A stretch of 31,989 bases of DNA from Nitrospinota bacterium. GTDB taxonomy: Bacteria > UBA8248. The notes under the pieces are model-generated. The model was given only the letters and a program-made list of their open reading frames with translations. It was not told the DNA's origin and did no database searches. The DNA is taken from NCBI GenBank assembly GCA_011523725.1, contig WTGD01000367.1, positions 1 through 31,989 of the forward strand, written 5' to 3'. This document shows positions 8,072 through 15,701 of the stretch, piece after piece; position 1 is the stretch's first letter, and every line of letters starts with the position of its first letter. The position numbers and the translations under genes were made by a program.

Positions 8072-8216
8072 TCGTCATTCCGGCGCATGCCGGAATCCAG
8101 CGACTTTGCTTTTCGCCTTTTGTTTTTTGTCTTTCCAGCCTAATCGGATAAGGAATGTATTGCCGCAACTTACCCGCCTCATCGGCTCTGGATTCCGGCA
8201 TGCGCCGGAATGACGA
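8072..8216. repeat. MITE-like element 2: 145 bp with perfect 29-bp terminal inverted repeats
   Basis: The ends 8072-8100 and 8188-8216 are perfect inverted copies of the 29-base unit found in element 1. Just inside one end, AGCCGATGAG is shared with element 1, but here in the opposite orientation. The rest of the 87-base core differs. Both right flanks begin GC(A/T)AAAG. The element is non-coding and would need an enzyme in trans to move. Confidence 0.8.
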
Positions 8217-8294
8217 GCTAAAGCAATATCACTCTTCTTCAAAGGAGAAGTAATCTCGAAACCCGTGTTCCCCGTTTTCAATCTTCGCTTGCTC

Positions 8295-8300
8295 TATAAT
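8295..8300 (+). promoter_or_regulatory. Possible -10 box upstream of the DUF1778/GNAT operon
   Basis: A perfect TATAAT lies 78 bases before the antitoxin start. The best -35 candidates (GTTTTC or TTTTCA near 8274-8280) are poor and too close, so this is a weak call. It sits 79 bases past the end of MITE-like element 2. Confidence 0.35.
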
Positions 8301-8377
8301 CTAGCGCTGGGACGATGGAACACTTGTATTGTCCGGTAAATTGCCGTACGTTATGGGAATGTGAAGGAGACGAAACC

Positions 8378-8689
8378 ATGCTGAACTTCCATGACCATGC
8401 CGCCGCCATCGACGAGCCGAAGACGGCGCGCATGGAACAGCGCACCAAACCGCATGTGAAAGCGCAGATTAGGCAGGCGGCGGCCCTGCTCGGCGTCGAC
8501 GAGACGACTTTCGTGACCAGCGCCGCGCTGGAACGCGCCCGGAGCACGATTGCCGAGCATGAGCGCACGCTCCTCTCGGCTGAGGACCGCGCCGTGGTCC
8601 TCGTCGCCCTCGATGCGCCCGCAGAGCCGACCGAAGCGTTGCGCGAGGCGATGGCCCTGCATGAAGCGCGGGTGGCGCGTGACGGCTGA
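8378..8689 (+). CDS. DUF1778 (TacA-like) antitoxin
   Basis: The 103-residue protein fits DUF1778 antitoxins, which bind operator DNA through an N-terminal ribbon-helix-helix and block a GNAT toxin with the C-terminal tail. The pattern KAQIRQAAALLGVDETTFVTSAALERA (28-54) is the family core, followed by LLSAEDRAVVLVALDAPAEPTEAL (65-88). The ATG at 8378 has AAGGAG eight to ten bases upstream and gives the family-length protein; an earlier in-frame ATG at 8315 does not. The toxin GTG starts eleven bases before this stop, which is typical of tight coupling. Autorepression by the pair is expected from the family but no operator was identified. Confidence 0.85.
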   Translation: MLNFHDHAAAIDEPKTARMEQRTKPHVKAQIRQAAALLGVDETTFVTSAALERARSTIAEHERTLLSAEDRAVVLVALDAPAEPTEALREAMALHEARVARDG

Positions 8690-9233
8690 GACGGGCCTGA
8701 ATCAACAAAAGATATCCATCGAACCGCTCGACCCGCAAAAACATGACCGGGCGGCTTTCTCCTGCGGAACCGACCGGCTCGACAACTTCCTCAAGCGCAC
8801 CGCCAGGAAACACCAGGCGGGAGACTTCTCGCGGGTCTGGGTAGCGACCGAAGGCGGACGCCCTGATATTCTCGGGTTTTACGCGATGAACGGCCATTCA
8901 TTCGAAGGCGACGACCTCCCGGCGAATCTGACGAGAAACGCGCCACGCTCCGGTGATATTCCAGTCGTCTATCTCTCTATGATCGCCGTTGACCGCCGCT
9001 ATCAAGGCCAAGGCCTCGGACGCATACTTCTCGCGGACGCTTTGAGGCGCGCGTCAGCCGCCGCAGAGCATATCGGGCTCAAGGCCGTGGTGCTCGACGT
9101 GATTGAGGACGGCGGCCACGAAGCGACGGAAAAACGCCGCGCCTTCTACGCCGCGATGGGGTTTCAGCCGTTGCCCACGCGCCCGCTGAGAATGTTCATC
9201 TCCATCGAGACGGTTCGCAGAGCCAAGGCCTGA
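8679..9233 (+). CDS. GNAT-family toxin (TacT-like N-acetyltransferase)
   Basis: This 184-residue acetyltransferase follows a DUF1778 antitoxin, the arrangement of TacAT-type modules. In characterised members the toxin acetylates the amino group of aminoacyl-tRNA and stops translation. The acetyl-CoA pyrophosphate loop is RYQGQGLG (107-114), the preceding strand is VYLSMIAV, and the late catalytic-type Tyr lies in FYAAMGF (Y157). The N-terminal FSCGTDRLDNFLKRTA segment is also typical of this toxin clade. The GTG start at 8679 is inferred from the family length and the overlap with the antitoxin; ATGs upstream in this frame lie deep within the antitoxin gene. It is intact as far as can be seen. 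Confidence 0.87.
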   Translation: MTAETGLNQQKISIEPLDPQKHDRAAFSCGTDRLDNFLKRTARKHQAGDFSRVWVATEGGRPDILGFYAMNGHSFEGDDLPANLTRNAPRSGDIPVVYLSMIAVDRRYQGQGLGRILLADALRRASAAAEHIGLKAVVLDVIEDGGHEATEKRRAFYAAMGFQPLPTRPLRMFISIETVRRAKA

Positions 9234-9291
9234 AAAGCGTTGTAAGCGGGCGGGTCTGGCGCGTCTGTTCTCCAGACCTTAAAGTGCCCCC

Positions 9292-10149
9292 ATGACTATT
9301 CTTGCCCTCTCGCTGGTGCTTACCGCGGCTTTTTGTCACGCCACCTGGAACCTGCTGGTCAAACGCATCAACGGCGGGCCGGAACTCGTCTGGCTGTTTT
9401 CCGTTTTCTCGGTCCTGATCTACCTGCCGATCGTGGCGGGCGTTTATTTTATAGAACGCCCTCCCATGGAGTGGCGCGAGATAGGGTTCTACGTTGGCAG
9501 CGCCGGGCTGCATATGGCCTATTTCCTGCTCCTCCAGCAGGGCTACCGCAGGGGCGATCTGTCCCTGGTCTACCCGGTGGCGCGGGCTACCGGACCGTTC
9601 CTCTCGACCCTGTTCGCCGTCTCGGTTCTGGGCGAGAATCTGACGGTCCAGATCGCCCTCGGCGGCCTGGCGATCATCGTCGGCATCGTGTTCCTGACCG
9701 GCGGCTTCGACTGGACCTCCACGCGGCGCGTGAGTTCGCTGTTGTTCGGGGTTTCCACCGGCGTGCTCATCGGGAGCTATACGGTCTGGGACGCCTATGC
9801 GGTCAGCGCGCTCGCCATACCGCCGCTGCTGCTCGACTACGCGTCGAACCTTGCGCGCGCCTTGTTCCTGGTGCCCTACGCCGTCACGCGCAGGCAGGTC
9901 GTCGCGAAGCACTGGCGTGAACACAAGCTCGCGGTGCTCGGAATCGCCGTGTTCACCCCGCTTGCGTATATGCTGGTGCTGACGGCGCTCGTCTTCACGC
10001 CGATCGTCTACGTCGCGCCTGGGCGCGAGGTGAGCGTCCTGCTCACGGTGGCGATGGGGTCGATCCTGCTGGGCGAGGGCGAGTTGCGCAGGCGCATGGG
10101 GTGGGCCTGTCTGATCCTCCTGGGCATGGTGCTGCTGGCGTCGGGCTAG
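9292..10149 (+). CDS. EamA/DMT-family transporter
   Basis: The 285-residue protein has about ten hydrophobic segments arranged as two five-helix EamA halves, as in drug/metabolite exporters of the DMT superfamily. The first half ends near LGGLAIIVGIVFLTGG (about 122-137), and the second half closes with LGEGELRRRMGWACLILLGMVLL. The repeated LGE(N/G) motif before the last helix of each half (LGENLTVQ, LGEGELRR) supports the internal duplication. The substrate cannot be told. There is no strong ribosome site before the ATG. A 7-base stem (9253-9259 with 9272-9278) sits immediately upstream and may be a weak terminator for the toxin gene or part of the leader. Confidence 0.85.
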   Translation: MTILALSLVLTAAFCHATWNLLVKRINGGPELVWLFSVFSVLIYLPIVAGVYFIERPPMEWREIGFYVGSAGLHMAYFLLLQQGYRRGDLSLVYPVARATGPFLSTLFAVSVLGENLTVQIALGGLAIIVGIVFLTGGFDWTSTRRVSSLLFGVSTGVLIGSYTVWDAYAVSALAIPPLLLDYASNLARALFLVPYAVTRRQVVAKHWREHKLAVLGIAVFTPLAYMLVLTALVFTPIVYVAPGREVSVLLTVAMGSILLGEGELRRRMGWACLILLGMVLLASG

Positions 10150-10324
10150 GGGTGGAGGGCGCATTCTGGCGGTTGAGGGTTATCGGACGAGCGGGATTCT
10201 CCGCTTCGCCGGAGCCCGCCTCGACGCGCCGACGAATACCCCGAACCGCTGGCCGGTGCGGCAAAAGATGCTATAGTGGCCCCTCTTGAAATCACATCAT
10301 CAATCCCTCATACAGGAGCGAACC

Positions 10325-10717
10325 ATGAGCGAGCCGCAAATCAGTGCGCAGGACGTCCTGAACGCAAGCGCGGGCTGCCTCCAGAAGCAGATGTACGTCT
10401 ACTTCACGAAACCGGCGAACGGTCTGGGGCCGGTGATGGAGAATCTGGAAGAGCACCTGAAGTTTCAGGTCGAAATCGAGCAGAAAGGCATCATGTTCGG
10501 CGCGGGGCCTTTCTGGACTGAGGACGAGCAGCGCTGGGAGGGGGAGGGGATGATCATCATCCGCGCCGAATCCCTGGCGGAGGCGAGAAAGATCGCCGAA
10601 TCCGACCCCATGCACGCAAGCGGCGCGCGCACGTTCACCATTCGCCCCTGGCTGATGAACGAGGGCATGGTCACGATGAAGGTGACTTACTCGGACGGCG
10701 GGCGGGAAATCATATGA
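10325..10717 (+). CDS. YciI-like (YCII-related) protein
   Basis: The 130-residue protein has the ferredoxin-like alpha/beta layout of YciI-related proteins. The segment MYVYFTKPANG leads into LEEHLKFQVEIEQKGIMFGAGPF, and GEGMIIIRAESLAEARKIAESDPMHASGARTFTIRPW carries the family's (D)P(M/F) and late His/Arg positions. The catalytic role of this family is unsettled; some members act as small dehydrochlorinases or muconolactone-isomerase-like enzymes. AGGAG lies six bases before the ATG. The stop shares ATGA with the next gene, so it is cotranslated with an oxaloacetate-decarboxylase-type enzyme. A TATAGT at 10272-10277 may be a -10 box, without a good -35. Confidence 0.78.
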   Translation: MSEPQISAQDVLNASAGCLQKQMYVYFTKPANGLGPVMENLEEHLKFQVEIEQKGIMFGAGPFWTEDEQRWEGEGMIIIRAESLAEARKIAESDPMHASGARTFTIRPWLMNEGMVTMKVTYSDGGREII

Positions 10718-11574
10718 ACTGGACCCCGAGAAGAGAGAGATTCCGCGCCCTGCTCGCGGGCGAGCGGTGCGTTCACCCCGGGTCGGTCTACGACCCCCTC
10801 ACCGCGCGTATGGCGGAGGACCTGGGCTTCGAGGTCGGGATGTTCGCAGGCTCCACCGCCTCGCTCACCGTGCTGGGCGCGCCCGACATCATCCTGTTGA
10901 CGCTCACGGAATTCGCCGCCCAGGCGCTGCGCATCAACCGCGCGACCGGGATGCCCTTGCTGGTGGATGCGGATCACGGCTACGGCAACGCGCTGAACGT
11001 GAAGCGCACCGTCGAGGAACTCGAAACCGCGGGCGTGGCTGCCCTCTCGATAGAGGATACGGTGCTGCCCCAGCCGTTCGGTGCGGATGGCGCGCAGCTC
11101 ACTTCGGTGGAAGAGGGCGTCGGCAAGATGCGCGCGGCGCTTGAGGGACGCCAGGACCCGAATCTGGTGATAGCAGGCCGGACGAGCGCGCCGCGCGTCA
11201 CGAGTACGGAAGACGCCATCGCGCGCGTGACGGCCTATGAGGCGGCGGGGGTGGACGCCATCTTCGTGGTCGGCGTCCAGAGCCGCGCTCAACTGGAGGC
11301 CATCTCGGCGGCAGTGAGCCTCCCCATCATCCTGGGCGGTAGCGCCAGGGAGGTGCGGGGGCTGGATTATCTCGGGGGTCTCGGCGTGCGCGTAGCACTC
11401 CAAGGCCATCAGCCCATCATGGCGGCGGCTCAGGCGGCCTATTCCACGCTCAAGGCGCTCAAGGAAGGCGCGCAGCCCGAAGACCTGGAAAACGTCCCCA
11501 CCGGCGATTTCATAAAGAAATATATGAACGACGCGGACTACCGGCGTCAGATAAGCGCGTATCTGGAGGAGTGA
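10714..11574 (+). CDS. Oxaloacetate decarboxylase of the isocitrate lyase/PEP mutase superfamily
   Basis: The 286-residue TIM-barrel protein aligns closely with the Pseudomonas PA4872 type of oxaloacetate decarboxylase (oxaloacetate to pyruvate plus CO2, Mg-dependent). Shared blocks are SVYDPLTARMAEDLGFEVG (24-42), VDADHGYGNALNVKRTVEEL with D85, D87 and H88, and LSIEDT with E114 and D115, the metal-side residues of the superfamily. VEEGVGKMRAALE and IAGRT follow as in PA4872. It lacks the KKCGH motif of true isocitrate lyases. Family members may also act on related alpha-keto acids, so the substrate is a family-based inference. ATGA overlap couples it to the YciI-like gene upstream. Confidence 0.85.
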   Translation: MNWTPRRERFRALLAGERCVHPGSVYDPLTARMAEDLGFEVGMFAGSTASLTVLGAPDIILLTLTEFAAQALRINRATGMPLLVDADHGYGNALNVKRTVEELETAGVAALSIEDTVLPQPFGADGAQLTSVEEGVGKMRAALEGRQDPNLVIAGRTSAPRVTSTEDAIARVTAYEAAGVDAIFVVGVQSRAQLEAISAAVSLPIILGGSAREVRGLDYLGGLGVRVALQGHQPIMAAAQAAYSTLKALKEGAQPEDLENVPTGDFIKKYMNDADYRRQISAYLEE

Positions 11575-11615
11575 AGTCCGCGCGCGAATCGTCTCTCCCA
11601 AGTGGAGAAGCGCTC

Positions 11616-11849
11616 ATGAGGGTGAAATACACGGTCGTCATCGAGAAAGCGCCTGACAACTACGCGGCCTATGTTCCCGACCTGCCGGGCTGCGTCGCGA
11701 CGGGCCGCACCCGGGAGGAGACGCTGGCGGAGATCCGCGAAGCCATCGAACTGCATCTCGAAAGCCTGTGCGAGCACGGCGAGCCTGCGCCACAGCCTGA
11801 AGCGACCGCCGACACCGTGGAAGTGGCGGCGGCAGGAATGTCTGGATAA
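11616..11849 (+). CDS. HicB-like small protein without an adjacent HicA
   Basis: The 77-residue protein shows the HicB partial RNase-H-like fold: YTVVIEKAPDNYAAYVPDLPGCVATGRTREETLAEIREAIELHLESL. The motif YVPDLPGCVATG is the family hallmark. GGAG at 11604-11607 sets the ATG at 11616. HicB normally neutralises the mRNA-cleaving toxin HicA, but no HicA-like frame is found on either side, and the C-terminal extension has no DNA-binding domain. It may be a solitary antitoxin-like protein or the remnant of a module. It starts 42 bases after the decarboxylase gene and could share its transcript. Confidence 0.75.
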   Translation: MRVKYTVVIEKAPDNYAAYVPDLPGCVATGRTREETLAEIREAIELHLESLCEHGEPAPQPEATADTVEVAAAGMSG

Positions 11850-12005
11850 CGAATCGGCTCCTTCTCCCGCCAAAGCGCAAGAAGATGACGGCGAGCCGTA
11901 TCGAGAACTTCTCCTGAGCTTTTCGAAGGAATCTGCCCCGAGCACCTTGAGAAGCCTATTTCGAATCCTTCGCCAATATGCTCGCGCGCGAGTTGCCGAT
12001 CTGAT

Positions 12006-12035
12006 GTGACGAAAAGCCTTCTCAGGCGATATACT
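12006..12035 (+). promoter_or_regulatory. Possible promoter for the SsuD-like gene
   Basis: GTGACG (12006-12011, four of six matches to TTGACA) and TATACT (12030-12035, five of six matches to TATAAT) are 18 bases apart. The start codon follows about 40 bases later. This is a modest match read by eye. Confidence 0.35.
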
Positions 12036-12076
12036 GGCGCCTCGATCAGGGAATGAACCGCACCGGGGAGGGCCTC

Positions 12077-13219
12077 ATGGCCATCGAGCTTGCTTGGTAC
12101 ATGTCGTGCGACGGCGACAGCGCCTACATCGGCCAGATGTTCGCCGAGCATCCCCCGAGCCATGAGACCTTCACCCGCATCGCGCAGAATGCCGAGCGCA
12201 GCGGCTTCACCACCATCCTGGTGCCGACGTCGCAGGTGAGCGGCCACTACGGCCCGCAGGCCCCCACGTGGGACAGCATGGTGAACGCCGCGGTCATCGG
12301 TCCTGCGACGAAGACGATAAAGCTGCTCCTGGCCGTCCGGGTGGGCATCATCGACCCGGCGATTTGCGCGCGGATGATGGCCTCGCTCGATGAACTCACG
12401 GGTGGGCGGGTGCTCTACAACATCGTCACGGGAGGCGGCGCGCTCGCGAGCTACGGCGAAACGCTGGACCACGACACGCGCTATGAGCGCACGGATGAGT
12501 ACCTCGAAATCCTGGAGGGCTTGTGGACACAGGAGAAATACTCCTTCGAGGGCAGGTTCTACAAATTGAAAGACGCCACCGTCTATCCCCGGCCCGTGCA
12601 GAAGCCGAGGATCCCCTTCTTCATGGCGGGGGCTTCTGATATCGCGCAGGACATCGCCGTCCGGCGGGCGGAGTATTCGGTGTTCTGGGGAGAGACGCCC
12701 GGGCAGGTGGCCGAGCGCGTCCGGCACATGAACGATAAATGCGAGCGCGCAGGGCGGACGCGACCGCTCAAGTACGTGACGCGATTTCAGATCTTCGCGC
12801 GTGAGACTGAAAGCCAAGCCTTCGATGCGGCCGAGGAGGTGATGAGCCGGGTCGACCCGGAGGTTCTGGCGCACCGCGGAAAGGTCATCTCCTCGTTCGA
12901 GAGCAAGGGCACGAAGGACCAGCAGGCCCGCACGCGCGAGGAGATGGTGGGCCCCAACCTGTGGGCGGGCATGGGCCGGATTCGCTCGGGCTCGGCCGTC
13001 GCCATCGTGGGCTCTTACGAGCAGTGCGCGCAGAAGATCATCGAGATCGAACAGGCGGGCATCGACTTGCTGATACTCTCGGGCTTCCCCCTGCACGAGG
13101 AATGCCAGACTGTTGGAAAACACGTGATTCCGCTCGTGCGCGAGATGGAGCGGGAACTCGACCTCGTGCGCGAGGAGGATGAGGCGTTCCTGGCCCTGAG
13201 TCAGGGGGTTTCCGTCTAG
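12077..13219 (+). CDS. LLM-class (SsuD-like) flavin-dependent monooxygenase
   Basis: The 380-residue protein has the TIM-barrel layout of bacterial-luciferase-like monooxygenases of the alkanesulfonate monooxygenase branch, which use reduced FMN and oxygen to cleave C-S bonds. Matching blocks are NAERSGFTTILVPT (38-51), the barrel strand RVLYNIVTGG (111-120), HDTRYERTDEYLEILEGLW (132-150) and the C-terminal SGFPLHEECQTVGKHVIPLV. The SsuD Cys54 position reads SQVSGHYG, without Cys. No ssuE, ssuABC or other sulphur gene is nearby, so the substrate is unknown and an F420-using relative cannot be excluded. GGGGAGGG before the ATG at 12077 favours it over the ATG at 12053. A clear terminator follows. 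Confidence 0.85.
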   Translation: MAIELAWYMSCDGDSAYIGQMFAEHPPSHETFTRIAQNAERSGFTTILVPTSQVSGHYGPQAPTWDSMVNAAVIGPATKTIKLLLAVRVGIIDPAICARMMASLDELTGGRVLYNIVTGGGALASYGETLDHDTRYERTDEYLEILEGLWTQEKYSFEGRFYKLKDATVYPRPVQKPRIPFFMAGASDIAQDIAVRRAEYSVFWGETPGQVAERVRHMNDKCERAGRTRPLKYVTRFQIFARETESQAFDAAEEVMSRVDPEVLAHRGKVISSFESKGTKDQQARTREEMVGPNLWAGMGRIRSGSAVAIVGSYEQCAQKIIEIEQAGIDLLILSGFPLHEECQTVGKHVIPLVREMERELDLVREEDEAFLALSQGVSV

Positions 13220-13246
13220 TTTTCCAGGACTTTGCAATATACAGGT

Positions 13247-13272
13247 GGACTCCGGAGAGTCCGTTTTTCTTT
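13247..13272 (+). terminator. Rho-independent terminator after the SsuD-like gene
   Basis: GGACTC and GAGTCC pair around CGGA (13247-13262), followed by GTTTTTCTTT. It ends the transcript 28 bases past the monooxygenase stop and lies only 21 bases before the next start codon, which suggests the acyl-CoA dehydrogenase has its own promoter nearby (TATACA near 13237 is a candidate -10). Confidence 0.72.
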
Positions 13273-13293
13273 CACCGATGAGGGCGAAACTAC

Positions 13294-14469
13294 ATGAACT
13301 TTGACTTAAACGAAGAACAGAAGGCGTGGCGCGACAAGGCGAGAAAATTCGCGGAAGAAGAAGTCGCGCCCATATCCCTGGAGCGGGACCTGATTCCCGA
13401 CCCGAGGGAGACCTTCGACTGGGAGATCATCAAGAAGGGCTCCAGGCTCGGTTTCCGCACGGCCGTCGTGCCCAAGGATCGCGGGGGCCACGGGATCGAT
13501 TTCGTCACCCAGGCGCTGGTGATGGAGGAAATCGCGCGCGGCGACAGCGCGATATCCAAGACCTTCAGCCAGTGCTGGAAGTGGAGCCACCTCATCGCCG
13601 CCTCCTGCACGGACGATCAGAAGGACAGGTTCCTGAAGCCTTTCTTGGAGGACGACACCTATCTGCTCGGCAAGGGCGGAACCGAGGAATCGGCGGGTTC
13701 GGACAACCGCATGCCCTCGGATGACCCCCGGACGGGCTGGAAACTCCAGGCGGTGCGCGAGGGCGATGAGTGGGTGCTGAACGGGCGCAAGCGCTACATC
13801 GCCAACGGGAGCGTGGGCAAGCTCTTCTTCATCGACGGGAGAACGGACCCCGACGTTCCCATCACGCAGGGCACCACGCTCTTCCTCGTACCTGCGGATA
13901 CGCCGGGGTTCCGGGTGGGGAAGGTGTACGACAAGATCGGCTGGCGGTTCTACCAGAACGCCGAGCTCATCTTCGAGGACGCCCGCGTGCCGCACGCCAA
14001 CGTGGTGGGCGAGGTGAACCGGGGCATCCAGGCGAGAAAGGGCGATACGTCCGAGTTCGGCGACCTGGAGCTCTCCGCCAACGGGCTGGGCGTATGCCAG
14101 GCGGCGGTCGACATGGCGATGCACCAGGCCAGAACGCGCTGGCAGGGCGGCAAATACATCATCGAGCACCAGGCGATACAGCTCAAACTCGCCGAGATGC
14201 ACATGCTCACCGAGGCGCTGCGCGCTTACGTCATGCGCACGGCGTGTGATCTCGAAAAGGGCGCCGACCGCGAAATGAAGCACAACATCCTGCTCATGAA
14301 CTTCGCGACGGACGTCATCCAGCGCGTCACCCACCTCTGCATGGACATTCACGGGGGCGCGGGCGTCATGAAGGACGTGGGCGTGGAAAAGCTCGTCCGC
14401 GACGCCATCGTCTGGACGCATCTCGCGGGCGACGCCGTACAGCGCATCAAGGTCATCAAGCACTTATAG
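13294..14469 (+). CDS. Acyl-CoA dehydrogenase family protein with an unusual active-site region
   Basis: The 391-residue protein has the full three-domain ACAD layout: helical N-domain (to about 120), beta-domain with the FAD-side motif KGGTEESAGSD (127-137) and VLNGRKRYIANG (161-172), and helical C-domain ending with DIHGGAGVMK (351-360) and VRDAIVWTH. Members oxidise acyl-CoA thioesters with FAD and pass electrons to ETF. At the usual MCAD catalytic position, the motif YEGT reads LAGD, with Ala378 in place of Glu. Glu259 lies near the alternative helix-G site used by isovaleryl-CoA dehydrogenase but does not align exactly. It is followed 13 bases later by an isopropylmalate-dehydrogenase-like gene, probably in one transcript. 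The substrate is unknown; a non-dehydrogenase role such as flavin monooxygenation is possible. Confidence 0.87.
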   Translation: MNFDLNEEQKAWRDKARKFAEEEVAPISLERDLIPDPRETFDWEIIKKGSRLGFRTAVVPKDRGGHGIDFVTQALVMEEIARGDSAISKTFSQCWKWSHLIAASCTDDQKDRFLKPFLEDDTYLLGKGGTEESAGSDNRMPSDDPRTGWKLQAVREGDEWVLNGRKRYIANGSVGKLFFIDGRTDPDVPITQGTTLFLVPADTPGFRVGKVYDKIGWRFYQNAELIFEDARVPHANVVGEVNRGIQARKGDTSEFGDLELSANGLGVCQAAVDMAMHQARTRWQGGKYIIEHQAIQLKLAEMHMLTEALRAYVMRTACDLEKGADREMKHNILLMNFATDVIQRVTHLCMDIHGGAGVMKDVGVEKLVRDAIVWTHLAGDAVQRIKVIKHL

Positions 14470-14482
14470 GCGGGGGAATCCC

Positions 14483-15562
14483 ATGAACGGAAAAACGATT
14501 TCCCTGGCCGTCATCCTGGGCGACGGCGTGGGCCACGACGTGCTTCCCGTGGCGACGGAGGTGATCCGGGCGGCGGCGGGCGCCGAGGGGGTGGAGGTGG
14601 AGCCGCAAGTCTATGACTACGGCGCGCTCCACTATCTCGAACACGGAACCCCGCTGCCCGAGGATGTGGAGGGTCTCGTTCGCGGTCTGGCGGAGAAGCA
14701 CGACGCCATCCTCTTCGGGAGCGCGGGCTTAGACCCCAGGACACCTGAGGACGTGAACTGCCGCGACCTCCTGCGCGCGCTTCGCTTCGAGCTCGACTTG
14801 TACGTGAACCTCAGGCCGTCGCCACTGCTGCATCCCGATTTCTGCCCCCTGAAGAAAGACGCGCCCATCGACTTGGTCGTCGTGCGCGAGAACACCGAAG
14901 GGTTGAACGTGCGCGTGGGCGGCAACTTCAAGAAGGGGACGCCGGATGAGGTCGCCATCCAGGAGGACGTCAACACGTACAAGGGCGTCTCGCGCATCTG
15001 CCGCTACGCCTTCGAATACGCGCAGAGACACGGCTACCCCAAGGTGACCATGGCGGACAAGCACGGCTCCATTATCCACGCGCACGGCCTGTGGCAGCGG
15101 GTCTTCTGGCAGACGTCCGAGGAATTCCCCGACGTGGAAGGGGAGCACTACTTCATCGACACCCTGTGCCAGGACCTCCTCTTCAGACCTGAGGATTTCG
15201 GCGTCATCGTCACCAACAACATGTTTGGCGATATCCTGAGCGACCTGTGTGCAGGGTTGGTCGGAGGCGTGGGGCTGGCGGCGTCGGGCTGCATTCACCC
15301 GGGCCGCGTGTGCATGTTCGAGCCCGTGCACGGCACGGCGCCCGACATCGCGCTCAAGGGAATCGCGAACCCCTTCGCCGTCTGCCTGACGGGCAGGATC
15401 ATGCTGAACGAGTTGGGACTCGGCGAGGCGGCGGACCTGATCTGGGAGGCGATTCGCTCCGCCGTCCGCGAGAAAAAGACCACGGCCGATCTCGGCGGTT
15501 CGCTGAATACCCGTGAAGTGGGCGATTACCTCTGCGCGCACATCCAGAAATCGAGCGCGTAG
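14483..15562 (+). CDS. Isocitrate/isopropylmalate dehydrogenase family (NAD-type beta-decarboxylating dehydrogenase)
   Basis: The 359-residue enzyme belongs to the family that oxidises and decarboxylates 2-hydroxy acids such as isocitrate, 3-isopropylmalate, tartrate or homoisocitrate, with a divalent metal. Substrate and metal residues are in place: R101 and R111 in LRFELDLYVNLRP, R135 in VVRENTEG, K193 in ADKHGSI, D226, and D250/D254 in NMFGDILSD. The nucleotide loop EPVHGTAPDIA (280-290) has Asp288 at the position that gives NAD preference in Thermus IPMDH. RENTEG differs from the RELTGG of true LeuB, so it is probably not leucine biosynthesis; no leu genes are near. A GGCGGGGG ribosome site precedes the ATG. 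It sits 13 bases after the acyl-CoA dehydrogenase gene. Confidence 0.88.
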   Translation: MNGKTISLAVILGDGVGHDVLPVATEVIRAAAGAEGVEVEPQVYDYGALHYLEHGTPLPEDVEGLVRGLAEKHDAILFGSAGLDPRTPEDVNCRDLLRALRFELDLYVNLRPSPLLHPDFCPLKKDAPIDLVVVRENTEGLNVRVGGNFKKGTPDEVAIQEDVNTYKGVSRICRYAFEYAQRHGYPKVTMADKHGSIIHAHGLWQRVFWQTSEEFPDVEGEHYFIDTLCQDLLFRPEDFGVIVTNNMFGDILSDLCAGLVGGVGLAASGCIHPGRVCMFEPVHGTAPDIALKGIANPFAVCLTGRIMLNELGLGEAADLIWEAIRSAVREKKTTADLGGSLNTREVGDYLCAHIQKSSA

Positions 15563-15701
15563 ATTTTCCGGTTTCCGTTTCTGGATTCGCTTGTTTACAT
15601 GCCGCCGAACGGGAGAAAACGTCATCCTATGATCGCTCTCCGCAAACGGCGTTTCGGCTTGGGCTTCCCGCCGTCGCGGTAGCCTTGCCGAGTGCTCAAT
15701 T

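Noticed and set aside
10714..11574. Isocitrate lyase or methylisocitrate lyase (PrpB) for the PEP-mutase-superfamily gene
   Set aside because: The KKCGH lyase motif is missing and the protein matches the PA4872 oxaloacetate decarboxylase pattern throughout, despite a PrpD-family gene elsewhere in the window.
11669..13237. 522-codon minus-strand frame opposite the SsuD-like gene
   Set aside because: His/Arg-rich shadow translation without domains; the plus-strand monooxygenase is certain.
14483..15562. leuB (3-isopropylmalate dehydrogenase) as a firm call
   Set aside because: The motif reads RENTEG and not RELTGG, and no leuA, leuC or leuD is nearby, so only the family is stated.
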